Assembly: GCA_949316235.1 (NCBI GenBank)
Contig: OX438753.1
Location: forward strand, 16,260,028 to 16,324,027
Length of the DNA: 64,000 bases
Source: Oegoconia quadripuncta
Lineage: Eukaryota > Arthropoda > Insecta > Lepidoptera > Autostichidae
Reading direction: 5' to 3'
Shown here: positions 10,476-21,800 of the stretch, one piece after another
How positions within the stretch are numbered: the stretch's first letter is position 1
Layout of the letters: each line of letters opens with the position of its first letter
The notes under the pieces: model-generated
Told to the model about the DNA's origin: nothing
The model's database searches: none
The model's input: only the letters and a program-made list of their open reading frames with translations
Position numbers and translations under genes: made by a program

Positions 10476-11350
10476 TAAAAGTATACACTAATTTTGTAAA
10501 TTTGTTAAAATTGAAAAAAAAAAAGGATTATTTTTGCTAATGTTGTTTTGACATGACCTTTATTTTTTTTCGGTATAAGGTTATAAAAGCGTATAGTGTC
10601 CTATAAATGATGTGGTAACCTTGCCTAGTCTGAACATAGTACCCCTATGTTTGTTCTATGATCAACCACATCTAAAAAAATATCCGATATTTTCTGAACT
10701 TTAATACCTTCCTAATGAAAGTTTGAAGTGGGTAGTGTCCGAATTATGATTATTTCTGCATTTTTCTTTAACATAAAAGTGAAGAAATTATCTTAACCTC
10801 TTTCATTCACGGCACTGGACTCTACCAACTAGCTTTTATTATATACTAAAATATAGAAAATATAGCATAATTTTATCCAATCGGTTGATTATATTTGTAG
10901 GAAAACTAGTTACAATATACCCTTAAGTAAAAGATACATATGTTTTGTTCATTTAAACAATGCATCATATCTATTGACTGTATTTAACATCTCGATTATA
11001 TGATCAACAAAACAAACTGCTGACAATATTTCATGTTAATGGTCTTTGACACTTCAGAGATTCTGATACAGTGCTCGTTCCCACCCACAGCTTGATAAAT
11101 ACACGAAAAAACCTGCCTAATTTCAACACCAAACAGTTTGCGTCCCGAGTACCATTTGTAACAGTACAACGCCTACGGGTTCGTTCGGATTGTACAGGTT
11201 CCCACACAAACATGTGTAGACATTCGGTTTGCAATATGACATGATATATGGTGTTCTGTGAATTAACGATTTAATTTACAACAGGTTTTATAATAAGGTA
11301 AAGATATATATGTATATTTTTTTATACACAAGCTCGTTCACACCAGCTGC
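10476..11350. other. No recognised feature
   Basis: AT-rich sequence with short homopolymer runs near 10,510-10,560. No tandem structure, TIR or convincing reading frame is seen. Confidence 0.3.
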
Positions 11351-11351
11351 C

Positions 11352-11480
11352 GTAGCATGACATCGTTTGTAGCACGCGACGTGAGAATGGGATAGTTGTA
11401 TATTTCGTCCGTACGAATGATTAGGACAAAAATTATCTCGCGCGACAGAAACGTTTATCGTGCCTGTCGCGCGAGATAAT
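11352..11480 (+). mobile_element. CpG-rich MITE-like element M2, copy 1
   Basis: It starts GTAGCATGACATCGTTTGT like the copy at 18,284. It ends in a perfect hairpin: 17-bp arms at 11,432-11,448 and 11,464-11,480 (ATTATCTCGCGCGACAG and complement) around a 15-base loop. CG dinucleotides are strikingly frequent for this window. Confidence 0.7.
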
Positions 11481-11644
11481 GGTGCAGGATCCCGATTCTC
11501 GCGCACTGGACTTTTCACTGTCGAGAGACATTGGCATATCTACCTCTTTCATACTCATATGCGAGTGCAAAAGTCACAAGCCTCAATAGGTTTGTCAATA
11601 TGTCTACCGACAGCCAAATGTCGAGTGCGCCAGAATCTGGGTCC

Positions 11645-11895
11645 TGGTGTAATTGACGATGAGGTTGAATGTGGAATCGCACTCACCCGGAATTCCAAAC
11701 TTATTTGGGGATTGACTATCTTATCACTAACAGCCGGAACACTATCAACATTGCTGTTCGGCACCAGACTTAGAAAAGATGGTAGTAGCTGGCTAGGCGG
11801 CCATTTAAAAACGGCCTATACCATCAACTAAATTCGTACTAAATCTGGGAACACGCTTGGGAATTGAACCTGTGACATATGAAACTTATGTTACG
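11645..11895 (-). mobile_element. tRNA-derived SINE type T2, diverged copy
   Basis: On the minus strand it has a degraded B-box region (AATTGAACCT on plus, near 11,860), followed by a body matching the T2 consensus: TAGGCGGCCATTTAAA, GCACCAGACTTAGA and CTCACCCGG. The apparent 123-codon frame starting at 11,460 runs from M2 into this SINE and is not a gene. Confidence 0.7.
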
Positions 11896-12349
11896 AAGGT
11901 GCTTAATTTTATAAGGAAGGTATAAGGAACTGCAAAACTCTGATAAATGTAAACTGGTTTTATGATGTAAATTGCGTTGCTTTATGATATTAGTTTCTAT
12001 TGGGGTCAATGAGTATTAGAGCCCTATTGCCTCTTGAGATAATCATAGTGAATGATAATTTCCTTGCTCTAATACAATCGTCGCTTACAACATTATTAAC
12101 CTTGCTTAGAGTTGTGTTACTGACTGTACTGGCTCATCGAACGTCCACTTGACACGAACCAGCTAATGAACTGATCATAGCGCTTTATGCCTCTCGAGGA
12201 AACTGTACTCGAACTCTTTTCATAAGTTCATTCAATTCTTTTGTTTCTGAGACACCTTTCACGTCCACGGCGATTGCTTGAATTTCTTAGATAACTGGAA
12301 CGTTCGCAAATTTAAATTCTCACGATGGTATTACAAAGATACGCTGGTA

Positions 12350-12510
12350 TTTTTTTTATGCACAACGGGTTAGCACTTGACCTCAATGAGACCTGATGTT
12401 AAGTGAAGATCAGGCCGAAGGTGGAGGTGACCCGGACACCCCATCTTATTGGGGGACTGGCTATCTTATCTCTGACAACCGGAAAACAACAATGCTGTTA
12501 ACATTGCGTT
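12350..12510 (-). mobile_element. SINE type T2, 5'-truncated copy
   Basis: It begins with the A-rich tail (T run on plus at 12,351) and ATGCACAACGGGTTAGCACT, then GACCTCAATGAG, GATGTTAAGTGAAGATCAGG and ACAATGCTGTTAACATTGC. It stops before the tRNA-like head. Confidence 0.8.
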
Positions 12511-12994
12511 TGGAATTGAAGAAACATAATATGCTGAAGAAGAAATACATTACAAACACGGGCACGCTGGGTTCACCAAGCCTGTCCATTACTGATCAGC
12601 TGAATGCTCACGTTTTTTTACTATATTGTAGAATTAACTTCAGCAGCTTAAACAAAAGTATCAAACAATAGGAATGTAACATATTCATGAATTACATCTA
12701 CGGTGTCGTGATTTCATACTCCAAATAATTCTGAGGTTGCATTACATGTGCAGTATGTAAGTGTACTGTAAAAGTGGCGTTTTCACGGCAACTTATAACT
12801 AATTTCTTCATAACGACCATAAGACATCGTGACGAATACGTATATCATCCCGCACGTGTTAAAGCTATGAAAAAAGAAAACTACTATAAAGATCGCCGTC
12901 ATGCATCGGCTACAAAGCTAGCTATAAAAATCAACAATTCTAAGTACTTATACCGACGATTCGGGACATACATAAGATCACCTTTATTGTTATA

Positions 12995-13255
12995 ATTGGT
13001 TGGTCAGAGATATCCCAAACAAAAGCGCATGGATGTTCCTCACACTAAAAGTTTGATGCTTGAAACAACATCCACTTGCAAGACATGCATACATGACAGA
13101 CGGTGAGCTCATCGCCGTTGAAACTTGCAATTCTATAGATGTTTTGATATAAAGTCCCTTAGCCGCCTTTTACGACACCAACAGGAACAAACGGGTTATT
13201 TCAACTCTTTTTATATATGTACCGTGTACCATAAACCACACAGCACTAACTACAA
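12995..13255 (-). repeat. Interspersed repeat F, copy 2
   Basis: Reverse-complement relative of 6850-7115. GGTCAGAGATATCCCAAACA, GGTGAGCTCATCGCCGTTG, AAGTCCCTTAGCCGCCTTTT and TACGACACCAACAGGAACAA are typical of the family. This is the most complete copy. Confidence 0.7.
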
Positions 13256-13439
13256 CAATCTTGCTTTAACAATGTAAATAACTACGTAAGTGATAAGATG
13301 ATTTCCGCATCAAAATCCGCAATGCACGTGAAAGGAAATGTTTAATGTAAGTCAACTAAAAATAAAGATGCTTAAAACCGAGAAAGGACACAACAATTCA
13401 AAAGTAACAACTCTAGAATTATTAATACATTGACAGTCT

Positions 13440-13655
13440 TACGTGTCCACTTCTGGGGCACAGCCACACTAGGAGAGGGTATGGGCTTTATTCAACCACC
13501 TCGAAACACACAACGCCGTCAAACACATAAACCAATCGGTTTTCGCATTACATTTCGATAGGCATCTATCTGACTGACCACGTAAGACATTGCTTGACTT
13601 CCCCAATCGAAAACGAATAGCGAATGCGGGTGTGCCACGACTGTGTGATGATAAT
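13440..13655 (-). mobile_element. 5S rRNA-derived SINE, diverged copy
   Basis: Read on the minus strand, the 5' part carries GCGCAGTCGCATTCGCTATT-like sequence and the 5S-derived CGATT-GGGGAAGTCAAGCAATG segment. The 3' part has the shared tail with CCCAGAAGTGGACACGT. The middle is heavily altered. The type corresponds to the HaSE3 class described from Helicoverpa. Confidence 0.7.
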
Positions 13656-15143
13656 TGATAATAAAATGTAGTTGTAATTAAAATTTTACACTATGAATTT
13701 GATCATTTACTATTATTGGAGTAACTAACATAACATTAGTTAAGGTCAACGAACCTGTGCGTCACACTGCAGATAACCAATAAAAGTGATTTATGAGGAT
13801 AAGCAAACAATGCGAAACTCGCAGAACTATTTTATAAATGTATCTGGATTGGAAGAATTCCAACAAACCACCGAAATGCTTACTGCACTATGTTGCAATA
13901 GCAACAGACACAATGTGAATGGAGGTCATCTTCCTGATTTGAATATTGGTCAATTTAATTATATCGTGTCTATTTAAAAGCTACAAGATTAAGTATTGCA
14001 AAAAAAAATTATAATTAAGAACTGTAGATACCTACATAACAAGATCCATGAAATAAACGTATACGCTTATGTAATACCAATAAACAGTAACAATCTTCCC
14101 CTGAAACAAAAACGATCAAATACGAAATGAAATTGTATTGAAAGTTTACGAAAATTCAGAACAAGGTGCACAATTTCAATTCCGGAAATATGAGCGCTGA
14201 AACGTGTCTGATCTTGACGCGTTTGCGATGCAATTTCCATAATCGAACCTGCCACAAAAGCGGCTTAAGTTCTACATAATAAGGGTTCACTTTGACCCTA
14301 AACTCTAGGCGGACACCGCACTGTTGGCCAAATATGGACAATACAGATCCTATCTGGTCGTTCGCACGGTCGGTCGACTCTGGGATTTACGATTATAATT
14401 TGAGAAGTCGTCTTGAATGGTTAAAGATGGCGGTCAACTTTGAATTTCCATTTAACAATCGTTCTCTCTCACATATACGACGATATAATCTTATGGTCCG
14501 ATGTAAAAATTGCCATTGACTGAATCAATAAAATTTCTTACCAACAGCTTATAATAATAAATAACAAATAGATTTGAAAAATTTATTGCTGAATGTTTTG
14601 CTCCTATTGTTATGGGAAAAGGAATATTGAACTAACTGTGATCCAAATGGCTAAGTCACTTGCCTAAAGTACAATGTGAAATGAATAGATACCGTTACAT
14701 ACTCTGAAAACTAAGATATTATCTATAGAATATTCACATTACAAAGACACTAAATAGGGCAATGATGTAAAAGACAACGACAGACAAATATTTTGACGCA
14801 TAGCGGTTCATTGTTTTCTCATTTTGGCGTTATCATTATCATTGTTCCTTTTTATAGCACCGTGGGTGTTATCGGCGTTTACACTGTTATCACTTCGTAC
14901 TGTCTGTTTCAATGTTTCATTGCACATAACGTCACTTTATCTTTCTTCCTCGCGCTTATTTCTTAGTGTTTGCTTTTACAATTTTTTTTACTTCTTTAGT
15001 GCTGCGTTTATTACTTTACGTCACGTTCTTAATGCCAAAGATACCAGACTAGGTACCTTCTTGTTAGTTGAAAAAAAAATGTATTATGTAACACTAACAT
15101 TGTAAAAAATAATTACTTTTTGTTTTATAGGTAATTGTACACA
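13656..15143. other. No recognised feature
   Basis: AT-rich and without repeats that recur elsewhere in the window. Several 60-90-codon frames are present (for example 14,824-15,105, very rich in Leu, Phe and Ser), but none has splice signals or recognisable motifs. Confidence 0.3.
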
Positions 15144-15335
15144 TATATAAAAGGTTGCGGGTTCGAATCCCACTAGAGGCATATGTTTGTGTCATAATAA
15201 GTACTTATTTACAAAAAAACATGTATTTATGTAGTATGTATATCAACCATCTGGTATCCACAACACAAGCCTATAGTTGCTTACTGTGGAACTAGATGGC
15301 GCCGTGTGTATGTATAAGGATATTTATTATTATAC
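15144..15335 (+). mobile_element. tRNA-derived SINE type T1, 5'-truncated
   Basis: The B box GGTTCGAATCC (15,160-15,170) is intact, followed by ATATGTTTGTGT and the body CATCTGGTATCCACAACACA and GTGGAACTAGATGGCG. It is closely similar to 44,955-45,210. The A-box half is missing. Confidence 0.85.
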
Positions 15336-16149
15336 AAAACATACTTAACGAATACGAAATCTCAAATCGATAGTCCAGAATCTACAATATAAGTGTACTC
15401 GATTAAGGCCCTGTTTCAGCATATCAGCCTCCTCCATAGATGCCTAGGTAGTCTCATTAAGATCCAGACCTTATCACAATTCCTTAGCTACTTAGCTCAA
15501 GGCATTTCAAGATAGCTGCTAGCCTGTAAAGAAAATCGATTCGCAAACATGCGACAATGTCGTTAATAGCTACAGGTACCTACTCCATAGCAATTAATTT
15601 GACGTTTTAGAAGTTTATTATATATTTACCTCATATTGAATACTAAAATGCAAAGCTTTCGTTACCTTAGTGTTTTATGATTTTTCTTTATCTACAGAAA
15701 TAAATTAGGTGGTGGTCTTAACCAGTACCTATACAGCGGTGTATTTTTGCGAGTTAGAGAGTACTTCGTTATGATTACATTTGGCGTAGTGGCAGTCCAT
15801 GGTGAAAGCAAATTCGATTAGCGTCGCTAGCTATTAAAGCTGGAGAATAGGATACCTTAATACTAAGTGTCAACACGAAGAAAGAAGAGTCATGGAAATT
15901 TGACATTAGAGTTTGGACTGAGTTAGGAGAACACCTTCAGTTTTATTATAATTGTGTGTTTGTTTGTAAACGCTTTATCTATACAAAAAGAAAATACGTG
16001 AGTTCTAAATATGTATAGAGAGGTAATTGGGCTCCGTCAATTTCTAATATCATTCCAAAATCCAGCTGTTTGAGATATAAATATGTAACAGCTATAGTAC
16101 TACATTTAAAGCAAATGAGGAATTTGTCTAAAATTAAAGTCAAGACAAG
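15336..16149. other. No recognised feature
   Basis: Unassigned AT-rich DNA without tandem repeats, TIRs or plausible exons. Confidence 0.3.
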
Positions 16150-16262
16150 GGTTCATTTTAAAGAACTTAGTAGGTAGGAAACTTAGCAGGTATAGCTGGA
16201 ATAGGCATCACGCTAGCATTAATCATGTAAAGCACTCGTATGACTCCGACTGTGCCTACGAA
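16150..16262 (+). mobile_element. MITE family M3, right-half fragment
   Basis: It aligns with the 3' half of 18,567-18,735 and 44,150-44,342: TTCATTTTAAAGAACTTAG, then GCATCACGCTAGCATTAATC and the terminal GACTCCGACTGTG. The left half is absent or unrecognisable. Confidence 0.5.
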
Positions 16263-16500
16263 CCTATAGATAAGTCAAGTGACATGTCCTTCAATTTTAA
16301 GTGTACAATTATTTCGTATTTAGAACACTATAAATGTAAGTAGGTCATGGCTCGAATAAATACTAACACACTTGTCTAGGTAAATTATTTAAACAGAACT
16401 TCAAGCAAGCAACTTTCAGACCGTTCACACTGTAACTCCTATAAGCTAGGATCAAAAGTGGTACTCGAGACGGCGCGTATTGGGGCACTGTCTGTGCCCC

Positions 16501-16768
16501 ACATGATTCTATTGCTTTACCTTGGACCAGTGGCGTGCACAGCATTTTGTCACAGGGTAGGCACAATGATAAAATTTGCAATTAAATGAGAAAAAATACA
16601 ATTACATACTAATAATTATAACAAAGCAATAGAATCATGTGGGGACATGATTCTATTGCTTTACCTTGGACCAGTGGCGTGCACAGCATTTTGTCACAGG
16701 GTAGGCACAATGATAAAATTTGCAATTAAATGAGAAAAAATACAATTACATACTAATAATTATAACAA
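16501..16768 (+). repeat. 124-bp direct duplication with palindromic junction
   Basis: Bases 16,501-16,624 recur at 16,645-16,768, apparently without change. Between them, 16,625-16,644 is the reverse complement of the stretch at the left border, CCCCACATGATTCTATTGCT (starting 16,497). The junction 16,625-16,660 is therefore a perfect palindrome around GGGG. The duplicate includes the target-site copy and the left end of the hAT element. Confidence 0.9.
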
Positions 16769-17165
16769 TCTGGGGTTTCCGGGTCAGTACGCTTCCACCT
16801 TCAGCCTCATCTTACTTAACTTCAGGTGTGATTGAGGTCAAGTGCTAACACGTTGTGCATAAAAAAAAATCTTCGCAACTGTTTAGAATATTTCTGTTTA
16901 TGATTAGGTACTTTTGAATATGAAGCGCCGACCTCAAATAAATTGGGGCGAGAGCAAGAAGATGATGATGAAATCAGTATGAATCAGCAGTCTTGACAAT
17001 GCATTTCGAGGAAAGCTTACAGCCACTGCAAAATTCTGAATTTTGACCTTTGAACCTTATTGAATTTTGATACGTTTAGTACAGTCTGCTACCTTGTTCA
17101 TCATGTGATATTTGTAGGACAATTTGCTAGGGTAGGGCAGTGCCTTTCTGACGGACACGCCACTG
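16528..17165 (+). mobile_element. hAT-type non-autonomous element with duplicated left end
   Basis: The termini are CAGTGGCGTG (16,528, repeated at 16,672) and CACGCCACTG (ends 17,165). The flanks carry an 8-bp duplication, CCTTGGAC, at 16,520-16,527, 16,664-16,671 and 17,166-17,173. An 8-bp target duplication with CA...TG ends is the hAT signature. No transposase frame is present. A T2 SINE tail lies inside at 16,769-16,870. Confidence 0.8.
16769..16870 (+). mobile_element. SINE type T2, 3'-end fragment
   Basis: The segments GGGTTTCCGGGTCAGTACGC, TTCCACCTTCAGCCTCATC and TGTGATTGAGGTCAAGTG are followed by CGTTGTGCAT and an A run. This is the 3' third of T2, embedded in the hAT element, so its insertion postdates that element. 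Confidence 0.8.
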
Positions 17166-17173
17166 CCTTGGAC

Positions 17174-18283
17174 CCCAGACTAGTTAAAGAAAGAAATAGG
17201 ACATGAAGATGGTAAAAAGAGTTTCCCACTTCAGTCAAAGGCTGTCGATGTCAGTCGTCACCGACTGTCGAGTGTTGTAAAGGCGTTTATAGGATTCGGC
17301 CAATCCATATTTTTATCAGCCAACTGGGTATTAAGGAACCTAACCTTTGAAAAGAGTCCCACTGTTATCAAGATTATTCGATTACACTAATTGGATTCAT
17401 ATCATTAATTTGTAAATAAAACCTGACATTACATACATGTATATGTCAGCGCTGATAAATAAATTACCTACGGACAAAATTAAGTATAACAATTTTATTT
17501 ACCTAAGTGAAAATATAGGTAAATTAATATAATGGTCCACAACATTTTTCAAACACTTTTGTATTTATGTCAAGTATCTATTATTCTAATAGATACTTAG
17601 TACAATTAACTGGACAAGAATAAAAATATCATTTACGTTCCAGCGTTCGGAGAAGTATGGATCGGCTGAGCTGGGGTTGCCCGTGCGTTTATGTGGTCTA
17701 TTGTACATAGGTAAATGTAACTAATATTATAAATGTGAAAGTTTGTTTACCTGGATGTTTGTTTATTTGTTTGTTTGTTTGTTTATTGCTCAATCACGGC
17801 GAAACGGATGAACGAATTTGGATAAAATTTGGTATATAGGTAAAACACACTATGGATTAAGATATTTTATCCCGATAAAGTGAGTAGTTCCAGCGGGATA
17901 AACAAATTTACGCGATAAAGATATTATTTGGAAAATTTAATATTATTTCAAGGTTTCACATGAAATATTTTTTTAATTTCTGGGCTAAATCACATAATAA
18001 AAAAAAATTGAACAGAGCTCTTTTCATGTGCTTCCCATAATAATTTCTTAGATTCGCTGAAACTCTTATAAAGCTGTTACTTTAAAAAATTAACGCTGCC
18101 TATACTTAACTTAATGTTATCCGATAATACACACAAAGTTTAGCTAAATTTGGATTTGCCGTTCCCAAAAAAAATCAAAAATGTTTGTATGGAGAAAACA
18201 GTCTTAATAAAATTCTTCATACAAAACGGCAATTTCATAGGTAAGGACCTAATATTATTGTCTCTTATAGTAGTTCAGCCACC
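17174..18283. other. Unassigned, with a common lepidopteran repeat at 17,733-17,900
   Basis: A (TTTG)n-like microsatellite at 17,757-17,787 leads into GGCGAAACGGATGAACGAA, AATTTGGTATATAGG and TTATCCCGATAAAG. This is the ubiquitous repeat also seen at 60,640 and (inverted) 62,480. The rest is unassigned. Confidence 0.5.
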
Positions 18284-18413
18284 GTAGCATGACATCGTTT
18301 GTCGCGCGCGATGTAGGAGTGAAAGTGGTATAGTTTTATATTTCGTAAAAGCGAATGAGCAGGACCAATATTATCTCGCGGGACATAAACGTTTATCGCG
18401 CCCGTCATGCTAC
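18284..18413 (+). mobile_element. CpG-rich MITE-like element M2, copy 2
   Basis: The ends are GTAGCATGAC (18,284) and GTCATGCTAC (ends 18,413), a 10-bp terminal inverted repeat. The interior matches 11,352 onward, including ATCGTTTGTCGCGCGCGATG, AATATTATCTCGCG and AAACGTTTATCG. No coding capacity is present. Confidence 0.7.
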
Positions 18414-18566
18414 TAATGCTGGTGGTGTTAAATGAATTAAAATTTAATGAATTTTCTGTAAAATTTAATTGTGGACACTGATTGTCAGAAATTGTAAGAA
18501 TGATTATTTTCACATTATGTTTCTTGTATTGACTGTTTATGTTCTTAAAATAGATGAAATAAAAAT

Positions 18567-18735
18567 GATACAGGGCTAGTTAACATTAATGGTAGTGCTG
18601 GCTACTTAAGTTGCACCATTTGCAGTTCTTTGAAATGATGGTCAAAACCAGAGGGTCATTTTAAAGAACTGCCGTTGGCTTAGCTTGAATAGGTATCATG
18701 CCCTGTATGAATAACTTTGATGCCGATTGTATCTA
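18567..18735 (+). mobile_element. MITE family M3, diverged copy
   Basis: It resembles 44,150-44,342 along its length: ACAGGG near the left end, GGTCATTTTAAAGAACTGCC in the middle, and CCTGTATGAATAACTTTGAT leading to the terminal GCCGATTGTA. The left tip is missing. Confidence 0.55.
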
Positions 18736-19842
18736 CGAGACGTGATCAAAAAGTAATGAGAAGCCAGAATAATGTTAACTATAACTTCAAGATAACAAAA
18801 CGGCAACAGAGGACGAATATAGCTTAGGACATCCGTCAACATTTTGGTCACTAAAGATTTTTAGTGTGGAACCAGATAACAGGTCAATATTAGACAATAT
18901 CTATACCCAATGTTTTCTTATGTCGATAAGAATCCGCTAACATTGATGTTCATTCGCTGCCTTTCTGCAAGCTGGATCACTAATTTTTAGGTCTGCAATG
19001 AATCAAGTCTGATTATTATTGAGTTTCTAATCAAGATTCATGACTTGAATCGTTCTGTAATACCTACGGGACGGACGAAAGGCAGAGTTTTTTTTAGAGA
19101 ATCGAGAGCATTTCAAAACCATTAGGTGCAGGAAGATGATGATTGCCATGATCATTCCTCGTACTTATAAAATAATATTTATAGTATATCAAAAATGTTA
19201 AATGCTCATAATGTTATGAGAACCAATTCTGGGCGCATTACAACGGTGGAAATCAAGGCCAGGGCTATTGCATGGCTGCTGAGATAGAAATTATTGCTAT
19301 ATTTTGACAGATATATGGACGTAGATTATATACTGAGAAGTGTTGCTACTTGTATTACTACGATAAAACAAATCGAGAATCTAATTTGTCCCCATTGTAC
19401 ATTGGACACATCCAACACGTCCACTGTCCCCTCATCTAAACACCCCAAGTAACGGCCCTCGACTCAAGATAGACGATAATGCGGCGTCCTTCGCGTTGAA
19501 TATTGTGGACGCACGCAGTTTTCCAGAGAAAAGATGTGTTCAAGAAAGAAGTCTGGGTCACAATTTGAACAACTGCCTAAGTGTATTTAACAATTTTGAA
19601 ATTAATATTACTTACTTTGAAGCATTTATTGCTTGGACGATTTCTTCGCAAAAATGCTCAAAAAAGTCTACTGCTTGATGTGGAGGACAGGTGGCAACGG
19701 CACTGAACATGGTGGCCGAAAGCTGTATGAACAGCCCAATTCTAAAACACTGGGTGGTGCTACTGTAGGGCGTATATACATATGTCCGAAATTTATTTTG
19801 ATATATTTTAGACAGCCATTGCTGTATTGTTTAGCACATACA
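18736..19842. other. No recognised feature
   Basis: Unassigned DNA. A phrase like the T1 SINE tail (GGAACCAGATAACAGGT near 18,870) suggests a very old fragment. No gene is supported. Confidence 0.3.
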
Positions 19843-20312
19843 CACCAGTCTTATGGGCCCACTGCTGGGATTGGTGGATTTGTGTGAGATGACCACCTGA
19901 CACTTTCAAGCCACCTCCAAACACCACTTACTTGGCTTAACAATTCTGCCTTCAATTAAAAACAACCGGATCTGATTGTTTCACAAGCCTTTGTAGGGCT
20001 CGTAACACTCTTGTGAAAACGCCAATGAAAAAAAAATAAAAAAGGACAACGATGATCCTGTTTCTTGCGCCGCTTTTTTTACCGCAGATTTCCCTTTCCG
20101 AAGCGGTAGTAGCTTGGACATACCGACTGACAGATAAATGCAATAAGCCTTTACTATTTATTTCCAGTAGATTTAAATTGACATTCAACAACATGTATCT
20201 TAATGCTTGAAGTTTGAAGCCACCAGTGGTCGATCCAAGGACTAACCGCGCCTGAAATTGCTTAACTTCGCTAATCAAAAACCTATAGCGAAATCGACTG
20301 CGCCCCGAGTAC
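19843..20312 (-). mobile_element. 5S rRNA-derived SINE, interrupted by repeat D
   Basis: On the minus strand the head is at 20,217-20,312 (GCGCAGTCGATTTCGCTATA, then GCGAAGTTAAGCAATTTC and GGTTAGTCCTTGGATCGACC). The body and tail are at 19,843-19,970 (AATTGAAGGCAG, AAGCCAAGTAAGTGG). The intervening 19,971-20,216 is repeat D plus flank. The reading frame of 135 codons across this stretch is a chance product of the two repeats. Confidence 0.75.
20040..20216 (-). repeat. Interspersed repeat D, copy 2
   Basis: Reverse-complement match to 10,262-10,475: GCAGATTTCCCTTTCCGAAG, CGGTAGTAGCTTGGACATAC and TATTTCCAGTAGATTTAAAT. It sits inside a 5S SINE and is therefore the younger insertion. Confidence 0.65.
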
Positions 20313-20863
20313 AAAAAACAAACAAATTTGAAGAAACTAATAGCCGATAAAACCCTCATTTATCTATAGATAGGACGCCCGTCCAAATCCCAAAGAGAAC
20401 CTGTAAATCTCCGCAGAGATTCCCAACTTTTCCCGGTTTTTACCCTTTGAGTTATATAGGTGGTACGACTGCACCGGCGGCAACGCGGCACACATCAGTT
20501 ATTTCGGTCCGACTAAAAATACGGGCATCCGACGTGGCGCCGTCCGATGATGCAGTTTTTATGCACCACGACGCATATTTACGATACGGCCATTTAAGGT
20601 TATGGGATTTCTATGAGATTTTTTTTCTATTTCTATGATGACGCATAGACAAAAAGCTATTAGGCCGAGTGATCAACGTTTGAACGGTTCGAAAGGGTTC
20701 ACACGTCCCTAAATTGATGCAGATATTTTCGAGACAACAGTGGTTTTGTATCTCAGACCAATCTATCATAACGAATTTGTATAATGAGCATGGCTCTAAG
20801 GCAGTTTGGGAAAATACTAGTATATAAAAAAATATCAGTAAACGGGAAAAAAAAACAAACTAT
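20313..20863. other. No recognised feature
   Basis: A modestly GC-richer unique patch lies at 20,450-20,560. A 63-codon frame there has no recognisable motif. Confidence 0.3.
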
Positions 20864-20970
20864 AATCATCATCATCAGTCCGTAAACATTCCAATGCAGG
20901 GATACAGACCTTCCCTCATATTGAGGGAGTATGGGCCATAGTCCGTCACGCTGGCCCAGTGCGAGTTGGG
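20864..20970 (-). mobile_element. Solo RTE-type 3' tail
   Basis: On the minus strand: CCCAACTCGCACTGGGCCAG, CGTGACGGACTATGGCCCAT, then TTTACGGACTGATGATGAT. This is the 3' module shared by SINE T3, the 5S SINE and RTE LINEs. Without a head it is a truncated insertion. Confidence 0.8.
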
Positions 20971-21128
20971 CACTTAAAAATACTCAACCCAAATACATAC
21001 CTAACTAGACAGACTAACTGACCGGATATTTTAGTAACAAAAGTAATATTAAAAAACTCACGACTAAAAACAATGTGTTAAGAAAATATTTAAAACTATA
21101 TCACATTACTAATGACGATTAACTTTTT

Positions 21129-21178
21129 TTTTAATTTTTTTTTATGCACAACGGGTTGGCACTTGACCTCAATCACAC
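21129..21178 (-). mobile_element. SINE type T2, 3' tip only
   Basis: A T run followed by ATGCACAACGGGTTGGCACT and TGACCTCAATCACAC, then abruptly unrelated sequence. A second, longer T2 copy follows 110 bp downstream in the same orientation. Confidence 0.75.
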
Positions 21179-21285
21179 AGTCATGTTTGGTGTCAATCGA
21201 TGTTTAAATTTCAACACGGACAATATAGTCCCGTGGAGTTTACAAAATTTTCAATTTATTGTCGGAGAATTTGATTGTGTTGATT

Positions 21286-21523
21286 CTTTTTTTTGCACAA
21301 CGGGTAGGTACTTGACCTCAATCACACCTGATGTTAAGTGAAGATGAGGTCGAAAGTGCAAGTGTATACTGACCCGGAAACCCCAACACATTTGGGGGAC
21401 TGGCTATCTGATCTCTGACAACCGGAACACAACAATGCTATTAACATTGCTGCTTGGCGGCAGCTTTAGATAAGATGGTGGTAGCTAGCCAGGCGGACAT
21501 TTAAAATGCCCTACCGCCAACCA
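21286..21523 (-). mobile_element. SINE type T2, copy lacking the tRNA head
   Basis: T run, GCACAACGGGTAGGTACTTG, CTGATGTTAAGTGAAGATGA, ACCCGGAAACCCCAACACAT, ACAATGCTATTAACATTGCT and GGCGGACATTTAAAATGCCC follow in order. The sequence ends at the ACCAACC motif before the B-box region. Confidence 0.85.
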
Positions 21524-21569
21524 ATATTATTTTTTAACAAAGTAAAAACGAGATCTCAGACCTTTATCG

Positions 21570-21800
21570 CAAATAAGGTGGTCAGAGATCACCCAAACAC
21601 AATTTGGGTGTTACAAACATTAAAAATTTAATGCTTGACAACAACATTCACGATTCACCTTTGAAATGAGCCCATCGTCATTGAAACGAGTATATCTTTA
21701 GATGTTTTTGGTGGACAGTTCCCTAGTCGCCTTTTACGACACCCACGGGAAAAGACGGTGCTGGTTCCATTCCTATTACGTGCCGAAACCACAAAACTAC
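21570..21800 (-). repeat. Interspersed repeat F, copy 3
   Basis: GGTCAGAGATCACCCAAACA, GAGCCCATCGTCATTGAAAC, CCCTAGTCGCCTTTTACGAC and ACCCACGGGAAAAGACGGTG follow the same order as 12,995-13,255. Confidence 0.7.

Noticed and set aside
11460..11831. 123-codon open frame
   Set aside because: It starts in the M2 hairpin element and continues through an antisense T2 SINE; similar chance frames arise wherever T2 is antisense.
14824..15105. Hydrophobic 93-codon frame, possible membrane protein
   Set aside because: Leu/Phe/Ser richness follows from T-rich DNA; no splice sites or conserved pattern were seen.
19952..20359. 135-codon minus-strand frame
   Set aside because: It spans a 5S SINE and repeat D; the composition reflects those repeats.
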